Positions 17,124-26,674 of a stretch of DNA of 64,000 nt are shown here, one piece after another. A program made the translations under genes and the position numbers. This DNA is from Microbacterium imperiale (lineage in GTDB: Bacteria > Actinomycetota > Actinomycetes > Actinomycetales > Microbacteriaceae): the NCBI RefSeq assembly GCF_017876655.1, contig NZ_JAGIOK010000001.1, positions 2,604,001-2,668,000 of the forward strand. The letters run 5' to 3'. The notes under the pieces are model-generated. The model saw only the letters and a list, made by a program, of their open reading frames with translations. It searched no databases and was not told the DNA's origin. Every line of letters starts with the position of its first letter. Position 1 is the stretch's first letter.

Positions 17124-17705
17124 ATGCAGACAGTACTTCTCGACACCCCGGCGGGTATCACGGCGCGGCTCGGCTGGGACCCGGCGATCACGGTGCACCA
17201 CCGACGCCGGATGATCGCCCGCGAACTCGTCGCCGCCCACCTCGGATGCGAGGAGAAAGAGGTGCTGGTCGAGCGCGAGGCGCCGCGAGGGTTCGGCTAT
17301 CACACGCGCCTCATCGCCTCGCGCAAGGGAGTCGATGTGCCGCTGGCGATCACCACCGCCAGCTACCGGGCCGCGACCGTTGTGGCCGTGAGCGATCCCG
17401 GGCTGCCGATCGGGATCGACATCCGCGACAGCAACCCGGAGCCGGCGGACCTGGTGCGGATGCGCAAGCACTCCCGGCTGTTCTCGACCGGGAACACGCT
17501 CGATCTGATCGACCACTGGGTGCACGTCCAGGCCGTGCTCGAGGCCGACGGTCGGGGTGTGCGCGTCGCCCCCGAACAGGTGCGGCTCGACGCCGGTCGT
17601 CATCGCGGGTGGATCCCCGATCGCAACATGAAGTACACGCTCGTGGACATCTCGCGCGACGGCTGGCTGATCACGCTCGCCTACGGCACGCTGCCCGGCG
17701 CCTGA
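17124..17705 (+). CDS. 4'-phosphopantetheinyl-transferase-like protein, catalytic motifs degenerate
   Basis: The 193-aa sequence follows the layout of the Sfp-type PPTase core: an AVSDPGLPIGIDIRDS segment where PPTases have GIDxE, then HWVHVQAVLEADGRGVRV where they have WxxKEAxxKAxGxG. Here the catalytic Lys-Glu of WxxKE is Val-Gln, the second Lys is Glu, and the second metal acid is Arg, so transferase activity is doubtful. ATG 17124 has GGGAG 9 nt upstream, and TAGACT (17077-17082) is a plausible promoter. Superfamily placement is moderately sure; function is unknown. Confidence 0.6.
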   Translation: MQTVLLDTPAGITARLGWDPAITVHHRRRMIARELVAAHLGCEEKEVLVEREAPRGFGYHTRLIASRKGVDVPLAITTASYRAATVVAVSDPGLPIGIDIRDSNPEPADLVRMRKHSRLFSTGNTLDLIDHWVHVQAVLEADGRGVRVAPEQVRLDAGRHRGWIPDRNMKYTLVDISRDGWLITLAYGTLPGA

Positions 17706-17715
17706 GCGCGCCGGG

Positions 17716-19785
17716 TCAGTCGACGAGGTCGGGAAGCGCTGCCCGCAGGTCGGCGAGCCACGTCTCCGCGTTGCCGTCCGAGGGCGCCCGCCAGTCGCCG
17801 CGCGGCGAGAGGGACCCCGCGGCCGCGACCTTGGGGCCGTTGGGCAGCGCGCTGCGCTTGAACTGCGCGAACCCGAAGAACCGCTTCAGGAACACCTGCA
17901 GCCAGTGGGCGATCTCGGGCAGGTCGTAGGCGTAGCGGCTGTCGCGGGGGAAGCCGACGGGCCAGTCACCGGCATCCGCGTCCGACCAGGCGTGCTGGGC
18001 CAGGAAGGCGATCTTCGACGGACGGAATCCGTACCGCAGCACGTGGTGCAGGGCGAAGTCATGCAGCGCGTAGGGGCCGATCGTCGATTCAGTCGACTGC
18101 ACCTTGCCGTCCTCGCCCGCGGGGACGAGCTCGGGGCTGATCTCGGTGTCGAGCACGGACTGCAGCACCGCCACCGCCTCGTCGGTCAGATTGGTGCCCG
18201 TCCCCTCACGGTGCGCGATGACCCAGCGGATGAGGTGCTGCATGAGCGTCTTGGGCACCCCCACGTTCACGGCGTAGTGGCTCATGTGGTCGCCGACGCC
18301 GTACGTCGCCCACCCCAGAGCGAGCTCCGACAGGTCGGAGGTGCCGATGACGATGCCGTTCAGGCGGTTCGCGAGCCGGAACAGGAAGTCGGTCCGCACG
18401 CCCGCCTGGACGTTCTCGAACGTGACGTCGTACACCGGCTCGCCGGAGGCGTACGGGTGACCGATGCCGCGCAGCAGCTCGTTCGCGGCCGGACGGATGT
18501 CGATCGTCTCGATCGTCGCGCCGATCGCTTCGGCCAGGGCCACCGCGTTCGACTTGGTGTGGTCGCTCGTGGCGAACCCGGGCATCGTGTAGGCGAGGAT
18601 GTCGCTGCGCGGGCGCCCCATCCGATCCATGGCGCGGGCCACGACGAGCAGTGCGTGCGTCGAGTCCAGCCCGCCCGACACCCCGATGACGGGACGCGGA
18701 CCGCCGATCGCGCGCATGCGCTGCTCGAGGCCCGACACCTGGATGTTGAACGCCTCGTAGCAGTCCTGGTCGAGCCGGGCGGGGTCGTCGGGCACGAAGG
18801 GGAAGCGGTCGAGCACGCGGCGCAGGCCGATGTCCTCCGCCGGCGGGTTGAGGAACGTCTCGATCGTGAGGAAGTCGGTTCCGGTGGTGCGACGGTTGTC
18901 GTCGAAGGTCCCCTGCCGGTAGCGGTCCTGGCGCACGCGGTCGAGATCGACGTCGGCGACGCTCCGGCGCGGGCCGTCGGGGAAGCGCTCGGTCTCCGCC
19001 AGCAGCGATCCGCCCTCGTAGATCATGGTCTGGCCGTCCCACGACACGTCGTTCGTGGACTCCCCGAGGCCGGCGGCGGCATAGGCGTAGACGGCGAGGC
19101 AGCGCAACGACTGCGACTGCACGAGAGCACGGCGGTCGTCGGCGCGACCGATCGTGATGGGCGAGCCCGAGAGGTTCAAGAGGACGGTGGCTCCCGCGAG
19201 GGCGGCCCGCGACGAGGGCGGGACCGGGACCCACATGTCCTCGCAGACCTCGGCGTGGAGCACGAGTCCGGGCACGTCGCGCACGTCGAAGAGCAGGTTG
19301 GTGCCGAAGACGCTCTCGAGCGCCCCGATGCGGATGCTCTCGCCGTCCCACTCCTCGCCGGCCGCGTACCAGCGCCGCTCGTAGAACTCCCGGTACGTCG
19401 GCAGGTGCGCCTTGGGCGCGACGCCGAGGATCTCGCCGCGGTGGATGACGACGGCGCAGTTGTACAGCCGGCTGCGGTGGCGCAGCGGCGCCCCCACGAC
19501 CAGCACGGGCATGAGATCGACGGATGCCGCGACGATGCGCTCGATCGCCGCCTCGACGGCATCCAGCAGGGCGTCCTGCAGCACGAGGTCCTCGATGGCG
19601 TAGCCGGTCAGGCACAGCTCGGGGAACAGTGCGACCGCGACAGACTCGGCGTCGCACGCGCGCGCTTCGGCCAGCACGGCCTCGGCGTTGGTCGCGGGAT
19701 CGGCGATCGCCACGGGGACGGTGCACGCGGCGATGCGGGCGAATCCGTGGGCGTAGGCGCTGGCGAAGGGGAGCGACGTGTTCAC
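17716..19785 (-). CDS. nadE: Glutamine-dependent NAD+ synthetase
   Basis: A 689-aa two-domain enzyme that amidates NaAD to NAD+. The N-terminal nitrilase-type amidase (about 1-280) shows ALFPELCLTGYAIEDL (Glu), APKAHLPTYREFYE (Lys) and LHAEVCEDMW (Cys). The C-terminal synthetase begins with the PP-loop GVSGGLDSTHALL. Length fits the actinobacterial long form (about 680 aa). GTG 19785 is chosen because CAGACT lies 7 nt upstream on its strand (plus-strand 19793-19798) and the protein start matches the family; an upstream extension lacks similarity. Confidence 0.94.
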   Translation of the reverse strand: MNTSLPFASAYAHGFARIAACTVPVAIADPATNAEAVLAEARACDAESVAVALFPELCLTGYAIEDLVLQDALLDAVEAAIERIVAASVDLMPVLVVGAPLRHRSRLYNCAVVIHRGEILGVAPKAHLPTYREFYERRWYAAGEEWDGESIRIGALESVFGTNLLFDVRDVPGLVLHAEVCEDMWVPVPPSSRAALAGATVLLNLSGSPITIGRADDRRALVQSQSLRCLAVYAYAAAGLGESTNDVSWDGQTMIYEGGSLLAETERFPDGPRRSVADVDLDRVRQDRYRQGTFDDNRRTTGTDFLTIETFLNPPAEDIGLRRVLDRFPFVPDDPARLDQDCYEAFNIQVSGLEQRMRAIGGPRPVIGVSGGLDSTHALLVVARAMDRMGRPRSDILAYTMPGFATSDHTKSNAVALAEAIGATIETIDIRPAANELLRGIGHPYASGEPVYDVTFENVQAGVRTDFLFRLANRLNGIVIGTSDLSELALGWATYGVGDHMSHYAVNVGVPKTLMQHLIRWVIAHREGTGTNLTDEAVAVLQSVLDTEISPELVPAGEDGKVQSTESTIGPYALHDFALHHVLRYGFRPSKIAFLAQHAWSDADAGDWPVGFPRDSRYAYDLPEIAHWLQVFLKRFFGFAQFKRSALPNGPKVAAAGSLSPRGDWRAPSDGNAETWLADLRAALPDLVD

Positions 19786-19855
19786 CCGGCCCAGTCTGGC
19801 ACCGGCGCGGGCGGTGTCGCACCCCGCGGTTAGGGTCATTGAACGGAAGGGGATC

Positions 19856-22800
19856 ATGCGATACATCGAGGACGAAGGCCGGATCGTCTGGAGCGCGAGC
19901 GACCTGAAAGCGGCTGCCGAGTGCGAGTTCGCCTGGCTGCGGGCGATCGACGCGAAGCTGGGGCGGGTGGCCGCCGTCGACGACCCCGTCGACCTCACCC
20001 TCGAGCGCGCCGGTCGTCTCGGCGACCAGCACGAACGGCGGGTCCTCGCCGCCTATCAGCGTGACCTCCCGGGTGCCGTCGCGGTCATTCCCGAGACGCG
20101 GTCGTCGGATGCCGCCGGGCTCGCGGCGGCCGTCGACCAGACCCGCGCCGCGCTCTCCTCCGACGCCCGTGTGGTGTACCAGGCGGCCTTCGCCGACACG
20201 GACTTCGTCGGGTTCGCCGACTTCCTCGTCCGCGACGCCGACGACCGGTGGATCGTGCAAGACACCAAGCTCGCCCGCCACGCCCGCGTGACGGCGCTCA
20301 TGCAGCTCGAGGCCTACGCTGTCCAGCTCGACCGCGAAGGCGTCGCGGTCGCCGACGAGGTCGAGCTGCTCCTCGGCGACGGCACGGTCTCGCGCCATGC
20401 GCGGGCGGACATCGCGCCGGTCTTCGCGCTGCGCCGGGAGCGGCTGCGGGCACTCATCGCCGACCGGGACGTCACGGCGGGCGCCGCAGGGCAACCGCTG
20501 GCCTGGGGCGATGACCGGGGTGAGCTCCGCGTCGTCGCGTGCGGTCGGTGCGCGACCTGCGACCTCGAGGTGGTGGCATCCCGCGACCTGCTGCTGGTGG
20601 CCGGGATGCGGCCCATCCAGCGCGAACGCCTGCGCGCGGCCGGCATCGCGACGGTCGACGCGCTCGCGGCGGCGCGCGACGCGCCGCCCCGCATGTCGTG
20701 GGACACCTTCGCGGGACTGCGGACGCAGGCGAGCCTGCAGATCTCGAGTCCCGCCGGCGGTGTCTCGAACGAGACCGTCCAGGGCGCCGGGCCCGAGGCC
20801 GCGGCATCCGAGGGGGCCGCGCAGCCGCCGGTGCCGACCTTCGAGGTCGTCTTCCCGAAGGCGCTCGGCGCGCTGCCGCGTCCGGACCGCGGCGACATGT
20901 TCTTCGACTTCGAGGGCGATCCGCTCTACACCGAGGGCGCATCGCGGCAGTGGGGCATCGACTACCTGTTCGGGTGGGTCGATCTCGACGAGCAGTACTC
21001 CGCGCTGTGGGCCCACACCTTCGACGAAGAGAAGCGCGCGTTCGAGACGTTCCTGCAGGTGGTCGCCGCCCAGCGCGCCACGCACCCCGGCATGCACATC
21101 TACCACTACGCGCCCTACGAGCCGACGCATCTGCTGGCGATGGCCGCTCGCTACGGGGTGGGCGAGGCCGAGGTCGACCGCCTGCTGCGAGACGGCGTCT
21201 TCGTCGATCTCTACCCGATCGTGCGCCGGGCGCTCCGCGTGGGATCGCGGTCGTACTCGATCAAGAAGCTCGAACCGCTCTACATGGGCGAGCGGGTGCG
21301 CACGAGCGACGTGCAGAAGGGCGACGACTCGATCGTGCGCTACGTCGAGGCCCGTGCGCTGGCCGACGCGGGCGAGCAGGACGCCGCGGCCGAGATCCTC
21401 GCCGACCTCGCCGACTACAACCGGTACGACTGCGTCTCGACCCTGCGGCTGCGCGACTGGCTCGTCGACCGGGCACGTGAGGCGCAGCTGCGCCCGTCGG
21501 CCGACGTCGAGCCGGAGGAACGCTCCTACGAGCCCTCGCCCCGCGCGACGACCCTCGGGCGGCTCGCCGAAACGCGTGCCGACGAGGATCCCGCCGGCGA
21601 CGACGCTCACGCCGCGGTGGCGCTGCGGCTGGGGGCCGCCGCCATCGACTACTACCCGCGCGAGGGCAAGTCGTTCTGGGCCACGCACTTCCTACGCCTG
21701 CGCGAGCCGCTGTCGATGTGGGAGGACACGCGTGACGTCATCGCCGTCGCGGCCGACCGCAGTCGGGTCGTGGAGGACTGGAACCGCCCCGAGGGGGCCC
21801 GCAGCGACCGACGCCTGCTCGAACTGCGCGGCGAGGTCGCTCCCGGAACGCGGCTCTCGGTCGATTCGTCCCCCTTCGCGCTGTACGAGACGCCAGCGCC
21901 CTTCCCGACCGAGCCGCGTCCGCGGTTCATCCACGCCGATCGGCGGGTACGGGTGGTCGAGGTCCTCGACGACGGCGCGATCGTCGAGGAGCTCGCGGCC
22001 GGGGGATTCACCTGGTCGGAGCTCCCGATCGCGCTGACCCCCGTCGCGCCTCCGCCCGCCGGCAGTCAGCAGGCGGCCATCGACGCGTGGGCCGACACGG
22101 TCATCGCCGCGGCACCCGAGCTGCCCGCCGATCCGGCGACCGACCTGCTCCTACGCCGGCCGCCCCGGACGCACGGGGGAGCGCTGGTCCGCGGCAGCGG
22201 TGACGACGTGTCGGACATCACGCGCACCATCCTCGACCTCGACCGCAGCTATCTCGCGGTGCAGGGCCCTCCGGGCACCGGCAAGACCTACGTCGGCTCG
22301 CACGTCGTCGCGCGGCTCGTGCTCGAACGCGGCTATCGCGTCGGCGTCGTGGCGCAGTCGCACGCGGTCGTCGAGAACATGCTCGACCGGGTCGCCGCAG
22401 CCGGCGTCCCGCGGTCCCAGATCGCCAAGGCCGTCAAGGGCCAGCCGCGCGGCGACGAGGCGTTCACCGTCATCCCCAAGAACGGCGTGGCCGACTTCAC
22501 CGGGGCGCAGCCCGCGGGATATGTCATCGGCGGCACCGCCTGGGATCTCACCCACGCCGGGCGCATCCCCCGCGGCAGCCTCGATCTTCTGGTGATCGAC
22601 GAGGCCGGTCAGTTCTCGCTGGCGTCGACGATCGCCGTTTCGGTGGCCGCACCCCGCCTGCTGCTGCTGGGCGACCCGCAGCAGCTGCCGCAGGTGAGCC
22701 AGGGCACGCATCCCGAGCCGGTCGACACCTCGGCCCTCGGGTGGATCATGGACGGCGCACACGTCATCCCCGAGGACCGTGGCTTCTTCCTCGCACGCAC

Positions 22801-23392
22801 GCGCCGGATGCGCCCCGAGGTCGCCGAGCCGGTGTCGGTGCTCTCGTACGACGGCAGGCTCGCGGCTCACCCCGAGACCGCCGGGCGCACGCTCGACGGC
22901 GTCCCGGCGGGGGTCATCGCGCTCCCGCTCGGACACCGCCGCAACGCCACCGCGTCACCCGAAGAGGCAGAGGTCGTCGTGGGGCTGGTCCGCGACCTCG
23001 TCGGCCGCACCTGGACGCCCGATCCCGACGCCGCATCACGTCCGCTCGAGCAGCGCGACATCATCGTCGTCACGCCGTACAACGCGCAGCAGGTGCTGGT
23101 CGAAGAGGCACTCGTCGCCGCCGGATACCCCGAGGTGCCGGTGGGCACCGTCGACCGGTTCCAGGGTCAAGAGGCCGCCGTCGCGATCGTGTCGCTCGCG
23201 GCATCGTCGGGTCGCGATGCGCCGCGCGGGCTGGAGTTCCTGCTGCTGCAGAACCGCCTCAACGTCGCCGTCTCACGCGCGCAGCACACCGCGTACGTGG
23301 TCTACGGCACCGGCATCCTGGACGATCTGCCGCGCACCCCCGACGGCGTCGCGCGGCTGAGCGCGTTCGCCCGGCTCGTGGGGGTCGCCTGA
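19856..23392 (+). CDS. TM0106-family RecB-like nuclease fused to an AAA/SF1 helicase
   Basis: A 1178-aa fusion. The N-terminal part (about 10-260) is a RecB/PD-(D/E)XK-like nuclease with GFADFLVRDADDRW and QDTKLARHA, plus Cys in AECEFAWL and a CGRCATCD cluster. A middle RNase H-like module has MFFDFEGDPLY and DYNRYDCVSTLRL. The C-terminal Upf1/Dna2-like SF1 helicase has GPPGTGKTYVG (Walker A), VIDEAGQFS (DEAG), GDPQQLPQV, TVDRFQGQE and NVAVSRAQH. A role in DNA or RNA processing is expected. ATG 19856 has GGAAGG (19845-19850) 5 nt upstream; TAGGGT at 19831 is a likely -10. Confidence 0.9.
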   Translation: MRYIEDEGRIVWSASDLKAAAECEFAWLRAIDAKLGRVAAVDDPVDLTLERAGRLGDQHERRVLAAYQRDLPGAVAVIPETRSSDAAGLAAAVDQTRAALSSDARVVYQAAFADTDFVGFADFLVRDADDRWIVQDTKLARHARVTALMQLEAYAVQLDREGVAVADEVELLLGDGTVSRHARADIAPVFALRRERLRALIADRDVTAGAAGQPLAWGDDRGELRVVACGRCATCDLEVVASRDLLLVAGMRPIQRERLRAAGIATVDALAAARDAPPRMSWDTFAGLRTQASLQISSPAGGVSNETVQGAGPEAAASEGAAQPPVPTFEVVFPKALGALPRPDRGDMFFDFEGDPLYTEGASRQWGIDYLFGWVDLDEQYSALWAHTFDEEKRAFETFLQVVAAQRATHPGMHIYHYAPYEPTHLLAMAARYGVGEAEVDRLLRDGVFVDLYPIVRRALRVGSRSYSIKKLEPLYMGERVRTSDVQKGDDSIVRYVEARALADAGEQDAAAEILADLADYNRYDCVSTLRLRDWLVDRAREAQLRPSADVEPEERSYEPSPRATTLGRLAETRADEDPAGDDAHAAVALRLGAAAIDYYPREGKSFWATHFLRLREPLSMWEDTRDVIAVAADRSRVVEDWNRPEGARSDRRLLELRGEVAPGTRLSVDSSPFALYETPAPFPTEPRPRFIHADRRVRVVEVLDDGAIVEELAAGGFTWSELPIALTPVAPPPAGSQQAAIDAWADTVIAAAPELPADPATDLLLRRPPRTHGGALVRGSGDDVSDITRTILDLDRSYLAVQGPPGTGKTYVGSHVVARLVLERGYRVGVVAQSHAVVENMLDRVAAAGVPRSQIAKAVKGQPRGDEAFTVIPKNGVADFTGAQPAGYVIGGTAWDLTHAGRIPRGSLDLLVIDEAGQFSLASTIAVSVAAPRLLLLGDPQQLPQVSQGTHPEPVDTSALGWIMDGAHVIPEDRGFFLARTRRMRPEVAEPVSVLSYDGRLAAHPETAGRTLDGVPAGVIALPLGHRRNATASPEEAEVVVGLVRDLVGRTWTPDPDAASRPLEQRDIIVVTPYNAQQVLVEEALVAAGYPEVPVGTVDRFQGQEAAVAIVSLAASSGRDAPRGLEFLLLQNRLNVAVSRAQHTAYVVYGTGILDDLPRTPDGVARLSAFARLVGVA

Positions 23393-23393
23393 G

Positions 23394-23414
23394 GCACCGG
23401 CTCGGCGCCGGTGC
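23394..23414. terminator. Stem-loop between convergent helicase and upp genes
   Basis: GCACCGGC (23394-23401) pairs with GCCGGTGC (23407-23414) around a 5-nt loop, right after the helicase stop and before the upp stop. There is no U-tract, so if it terminates it does so as a bare hairpin, common in high-GC actinobacteria. Confidence 0.6.
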
Positions 23415-23429
23415 ATCCGCGGCGAGCGA

Positions 23430-24065
23430 TCAGTCGACGGTGCCGTACAGGCGGTCGCCGGCGTCGCCGAGGCCGGGCACGATGTAACCACGTTCGTCGA
23501 GGCGCTCGTCGAGCGACCCGAGCACGAGCGTCACGTCGCGGTCGCCGACCTGCTTCTCAATCGCCGCGAGGCCCTCGGGCGCGCCGAGGATGCAGATCGC
23601 GGTGACGTCCTGCGCTCCCCGCTGGAAGATGAAGTCGATCGCGGCGCCGAGCGAACCGCCGGTCGCCAGCATCGGGTCGAGCACGAAGCACTGGCGGTCG
23701 CTGAGGTCTTCGGGCAGCCGCTCGGCGTACGTCGTCGGCTCGAACGTGACCTCGTTGCGCGCCATGCCGAGGAACCCCACCTCGGCGGTCGGGAGCAGCT
23801 TGGTCATGCCCTCGAGCATGCCGAGTCCGGCGCGCAGGATCGGGACCACGAGCGGCCGCGGGCGTGCGATCGCCAGACCGGTCGTCGTGGTGACGGGCGT
23901 CTCGATCTCGACCTGCTCGGTGCGCACGTTGCGCGTGGCCTCGTAGGCCAGCAGGGTGACGAGCTCCTCGGTGAGCTGGCGGAACACCGGCGACGGGGTG
24001 TTCTTGTCGCGCAGCACCGACAGCTTGTGGGTGATCAGGGGGTGGTCGGCGACGTGAACACGCAT
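23430..24065 (-). CDS. upp: Uracil phosphoribosyltransferase
   Basis: The 211-aa enzyme makes UMP from uracil and PRPP in pyrimidine salvage. It has the PRPP-binding motif [11 protein letters not shown], the RAGLGMLEG segment and a [17 protein letters not shown]-terminus that binds uracil. Length is exactly that of the family. On its strand TAGGAT lies 6 nt before the ATG (plus-strand 24072-24077). It is divergent from tadA, with 50 bp between start codons. Confidence 0.97.
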   Translation of the reverse strand: MRVHVADHPLITHKLSVLRDKNTPSPVFRQLTEELVTLLAYEATRNVRTEQVEIETPVTTTTGLAIARPRPLVVPILRAGLGMLEGMTKLLPTAEVGFLGMARNEVTFEPTTYAERLPEDLSDRQCFVLDPMLATGGSLGAAIDFIFQRGAQDVTAICILGAPEGLAAIEKQVGDRDVTLVLGSLDERLDERGYIVPGLGDAGDRLYGTVD

Positions 24066-24115
24066 GTGATGATCCTACGCGGCCCGTCCGCGGTGCCTCG
24101 GCCTACGCTGGAGCG

Positions 24116-24583
24116 GTGACCCTGCCGGCCCCCGCTGACGACGACCGGGCGATGGTGCGCGCGCTCGAGCTCGCGGCGGCCGCGGCGAGCGCCGGCGACA
24201 TCCCGGTGGGGGCCGTCGTGACGGATGCCGCGGGCGCGGTGATCGGCGAGGGGCGCAACCTGCGCGAGGCGACGGGCGATCCCACCGCGCACGCCGAGGT
24301 CGTCGCACTGCGCGCGGCGGCCGTCGCGACCGGTTCGTGGAACCTCACCGGATGCACCTTGACCGTCACGCTCGAGCCGTGCCTCATGTGCGCCGGAGCC
24401 GTGCTGCAATCACACGTCTCGCGCCTCGTGTTCGGCGCCTGGGACGACAAGGCCGGGGCCGCGGGCTCGCAGTACGACATCGTCCGCGACCGGCGGCTTC
24501 CGGTGCGAGCCGAGGTCGTCGCCGGAGTCCGAGCGGACGAGGCCTCAGCGCTGCTGCGGCGGTTCTTCGCCGCGCACCGCTGA
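24116..24583 (+). CDS. tadA: tRNA-specific adenosine deaminase
   Basis: This 155-aa zinc deaminase makes inosine at the wobble position of tRNA-Arg(ACG). The zinc and proton-shuttle residues are present: His59-Ala-Glu61 and PCLMC with Cys89 and Cys92. The GTG lies 6 nt after TACGCT (24104-24109), with no Shine-Dalgarno sequence. It is adjacent to upp as in many actinobacteria. Confidence 0.93.
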   Translation: MTLPAPADDDRAMVRALELAAAAASAGDIPVGAVVTDAAGAVIGEGRNLREATGDPTAHAEVVALRAAAVATGSWNLTGCTLTVTLEPCLMCAGAVLQSHVSRLVFGAWDDKAGAAGSQYDIVRDRRLPVRAEVVAGVRADEASALLRRFFAAHR

Positions 24584-24589
24584 AAGCGG

Positions 24590-25708
24590 TCAGTCCCAGG
24601 AGCTGAGGATGATGGCCTCGGTCGGGGGAGCCGGCGAGATGGGCGTGCCGAGGTAGCCGATCGTCGACAGGATGGCCGTGCGCACCTTGCCCGGCCGCTC
24701 GAGGTGCACCGCGTGGCCGACGCCCTCGATGACGACCTCCGTGACCTGACCGCCCGCGTCGCGGTAGCGATCGAGCACGGCACGGGTCTGCGCGACCATC
24801 TGCTGGGCGGGTGCCGCCTCGACGCCGGGCCATCCGGGCAGAGCGCCGATCTCGCCCAGGTGACCGGCGTCGGCGAACGAGCCGTCGGCCACGATGACGT
24901 CGGCGCCTCCCCGCACCCAGAGGATCGGGGGCGCGTCATAGGGTGCCCCGAGCTCGGCGATGCGCGAGACGTCGAAGTTCCCGGGCGCGAGGGCGTTCTG
25001 CACGCCGAGGCGTCCCGCGGCGAAGCCGGGCCAGTTCGGGCTGGGCACGCTGTCGCCCGGGTAGTTCCCCTCGGCCGTCGAGGTCGAGAGCATCGCCTCG
25101 ACCCACGTGTCCTCGTTCTCGGACTCGTAGTCGGGCGAGACGAACGTGGTCCGGAACGCCCGACGCGGCGAACCCTCGCCGTCGCCGGCGTCGCGGGCCG
25201 TCAAGCGCTCGACTAGCGCGGTGCTCACCGCGCCGCCGCCGCAGCCGGCGTCGTCGTCGGTCAGACGCGAGCCGTCGGGACGGGTGCCGCCGAAGCCGTA
25301 CGGCGAGATCGGCGAGAGCAGGCTGAGGGAGAGGACGCGGTGGTCGAGCGCGTACTGCATGGCGACCGCGGCGCCCAGGCCCCAGCCGACGAGGTGGACC
25401 GCGTCGAGCCCCAGCTCTTCGATCGCGGCGCGGACGTCGTCCGAGAAGTCGCGGACACCCCGCGTCGCATCGACGGGCAGGTGCTCGGTGCCGCCGAACC
25501 CGCGCAGGTCGATCGCGATCGGGCGGACGTCGCTGGGCAGGTCCTCCATGATCTCCTGCCAGAACAGGCTGGAGCCGGGCGCCGCGTGCAGCAGGACGAG
25601 GGTCCGCTCGGCCGGTGTGGCCGGATCGTCGGCCGTGCGCTCGAGGATGTTCACCGCCAAGCGCGACGTCTCGATGGTGCGTGGCGTAATGCCGTCGAAG
25701 AGGGGCAT
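24590..25708 (-). CDS. Alpha/beta-hydrolase-fold protein lacking the nucleophile serine
   Basis: A 372-aa alpha/beta-hydrolase. The fold is clear from LVLLHAAPGSSLFWQEI (oxyanion region), IAIDLRGFGGTEH, GGADVIVADG (acid) and GVGHAVHLERP (histidine). The nucleophile elbow reads GWGLG (108-112) instead of GxSxG: codon GGC replaces an AGC serine, one base different. It may be a binding protein or use another residue. A long lid (about 140-260) with Cys and acidic residues is inserted. GAAGGA lies 4 nt before the ATG. Confidence 0.82.
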   Translation of the reverse strand: MPLFDGITPRTIETSRLAVNILERTADDPATPAERTLVLLHAAPGSSLFWQEIMEDLPSDVRPIAIDLRGFGGTEHLPVDATRGVRDFSDDVRAAIEELGLDAVHLVGWGLGAAVAMQYALDHRVLSLSLLSPISPYGFGGTRPDGSRLTDDDAGCGGGAVSTALVERLTARDAGDGEGSPRRAFRTTFVSPDYESENEDTWVEAMLSTSTAEGNYPGDSVPSPNWPGFAAGRLGVQNALAPGNFDVSRIAELGAPYDAPPILWVRGGADVIVADGSFADAGHLGEIGALPGWPGVEAAPAQQMVAQTRAVLDRYRDAGGQVTEVVIEGVGHAVHLERPGKVRTAILSTIGYLGTPISPAPPTEAIILSSWD

Positions 25709-25817
25709 GGCGGAATCCTTCGCTCTGCGCGGCGAGCGCTTCCGCGCCCGCGGACGCTTCGACTCTACCCCGCGACCCTCCCCTCCGCTGGGAAACGGCC
25801 GGACTTAAGATGGCCGC

Positions 25818-26660
25818 ATGCCCGACGCCGTCGCCCTTCCCCCCATCGCCATCCTCGGAGCCGGATCGATGGGCGGTGCGATCCTCTCAGGCCTCGTCGC
25901 ATCAGGCGCGGCCGCGGGGGGAGTGACCGTCACCAACCGCTCGGTCGCGAAGGCCGCGGAGCTGGCCGACCTCGCCGGCGTGAGGAGCATCGCGCTCGCC
26001 GACAGCCCGTCCGGCAACACGGATGCCGCCGCCGCGGCCGACATCGTCCTCATCGGCGTCAAGCCGGCGATGGTGCCCGACCTCCTGCGCGAGATCGCGC
26101 CCGTGCTGCGTCCCCGCACCGTCGTCGTGAGCCTCGCGGCGGGCGTGACGATCGACACCTTCGCGGGGATCCTCGGCGCTCAGCAGCCGGTCATCCGATC
26201 GATGCCGAACACCCCCGCCGTCGTCGGGAAGGCCGTCACCGGGCTGGCCGCCGGCCCCGCGGCATCCGCCGACGACATGGCCCTCGTACGTGCGCTGTTC
26301 GAGACCTGCGGCGTGGTCGTCGAGGTGCCGGAGGAGCAGATCGACGCCCTCTCGACGATCTCGGGCTCGGGGCCGGCCTACGTCTTCCTGCTCATCGAGC
26401 AGCTCACCCGCGCCGCTGTCGGTCACGGGTTCGGCGAGACCGAGGCCCGCCTCATGGCGGAGCAGACGTTCATCGGTGCCGCGGCGCTGCTGGACGCGAC
26501 GGGCGAGGACCCCGCCGAGCTGCGTCGTCGTGTCACGAGCCCGAAGGGCACGACGGAGCGCGCGATCGCCGTCCTTCAGGACGCGCATCTCGATGAGGTG
26601 TTCTCGCGCGCGACGGACGCCGCCCTCGCGCGGGCCCGCGAGCTCGCCGCAGGGTCCTGA
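25818..26660 (+). CDS. proC: Pyrroline-5-carboxylate reductase
   Basis: The 280-aa enzyme carries out the last step of proline synthesis, NAD(P)H reduction of P5C. Evidence is the Rossmann motif ILGAGSMGGAIL, GVKPAMVPDLL, RSMPNTPAVVGKAV and the C-terminal dimer signature ISGSGPAYVFLLIEQL with VTSPKGTTERAI. The ATG is 6 nt after TAAGAT (25806-25811), probably leaderless. Confidence 0.96.
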   Translation: MPDAVALPPIAILGAGSMGGAILSGLVASGAAAGGVTVTNRSVAKAAELADLAGVRSIALADSPSGNTDAAAAADIVLIGVKPAMVPDLLREIAPVLRPRTVVVSLAAGVTIDTFAGILGAQQPVIRSMPNTPAVVGKAVTGLAAGPAASADDMALVRALFETCGVVVEVPEEQIDALSTISGSGPAYVFLLIEQLTRAAVGHGFGETEARLMAEQTFIGAAALLDATGEDPAELRRRVTSPKGTTERAIAVLQDAHLDEVFSRATDAALARARELAAGS

Positions 26661-26674
26661 CTCCTGACGCGATC

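Noticed and set aside
18206-21688. 1160-codon minus-strand frame across nadE and the helicase gene
   Set aside because: It overlaps two well-supported genes, and its Arg/Asp/His-rich translation is typical of a shadow frame in high-GC DNA. The same applies to long frames at 37379-39166 and 56810-59164.
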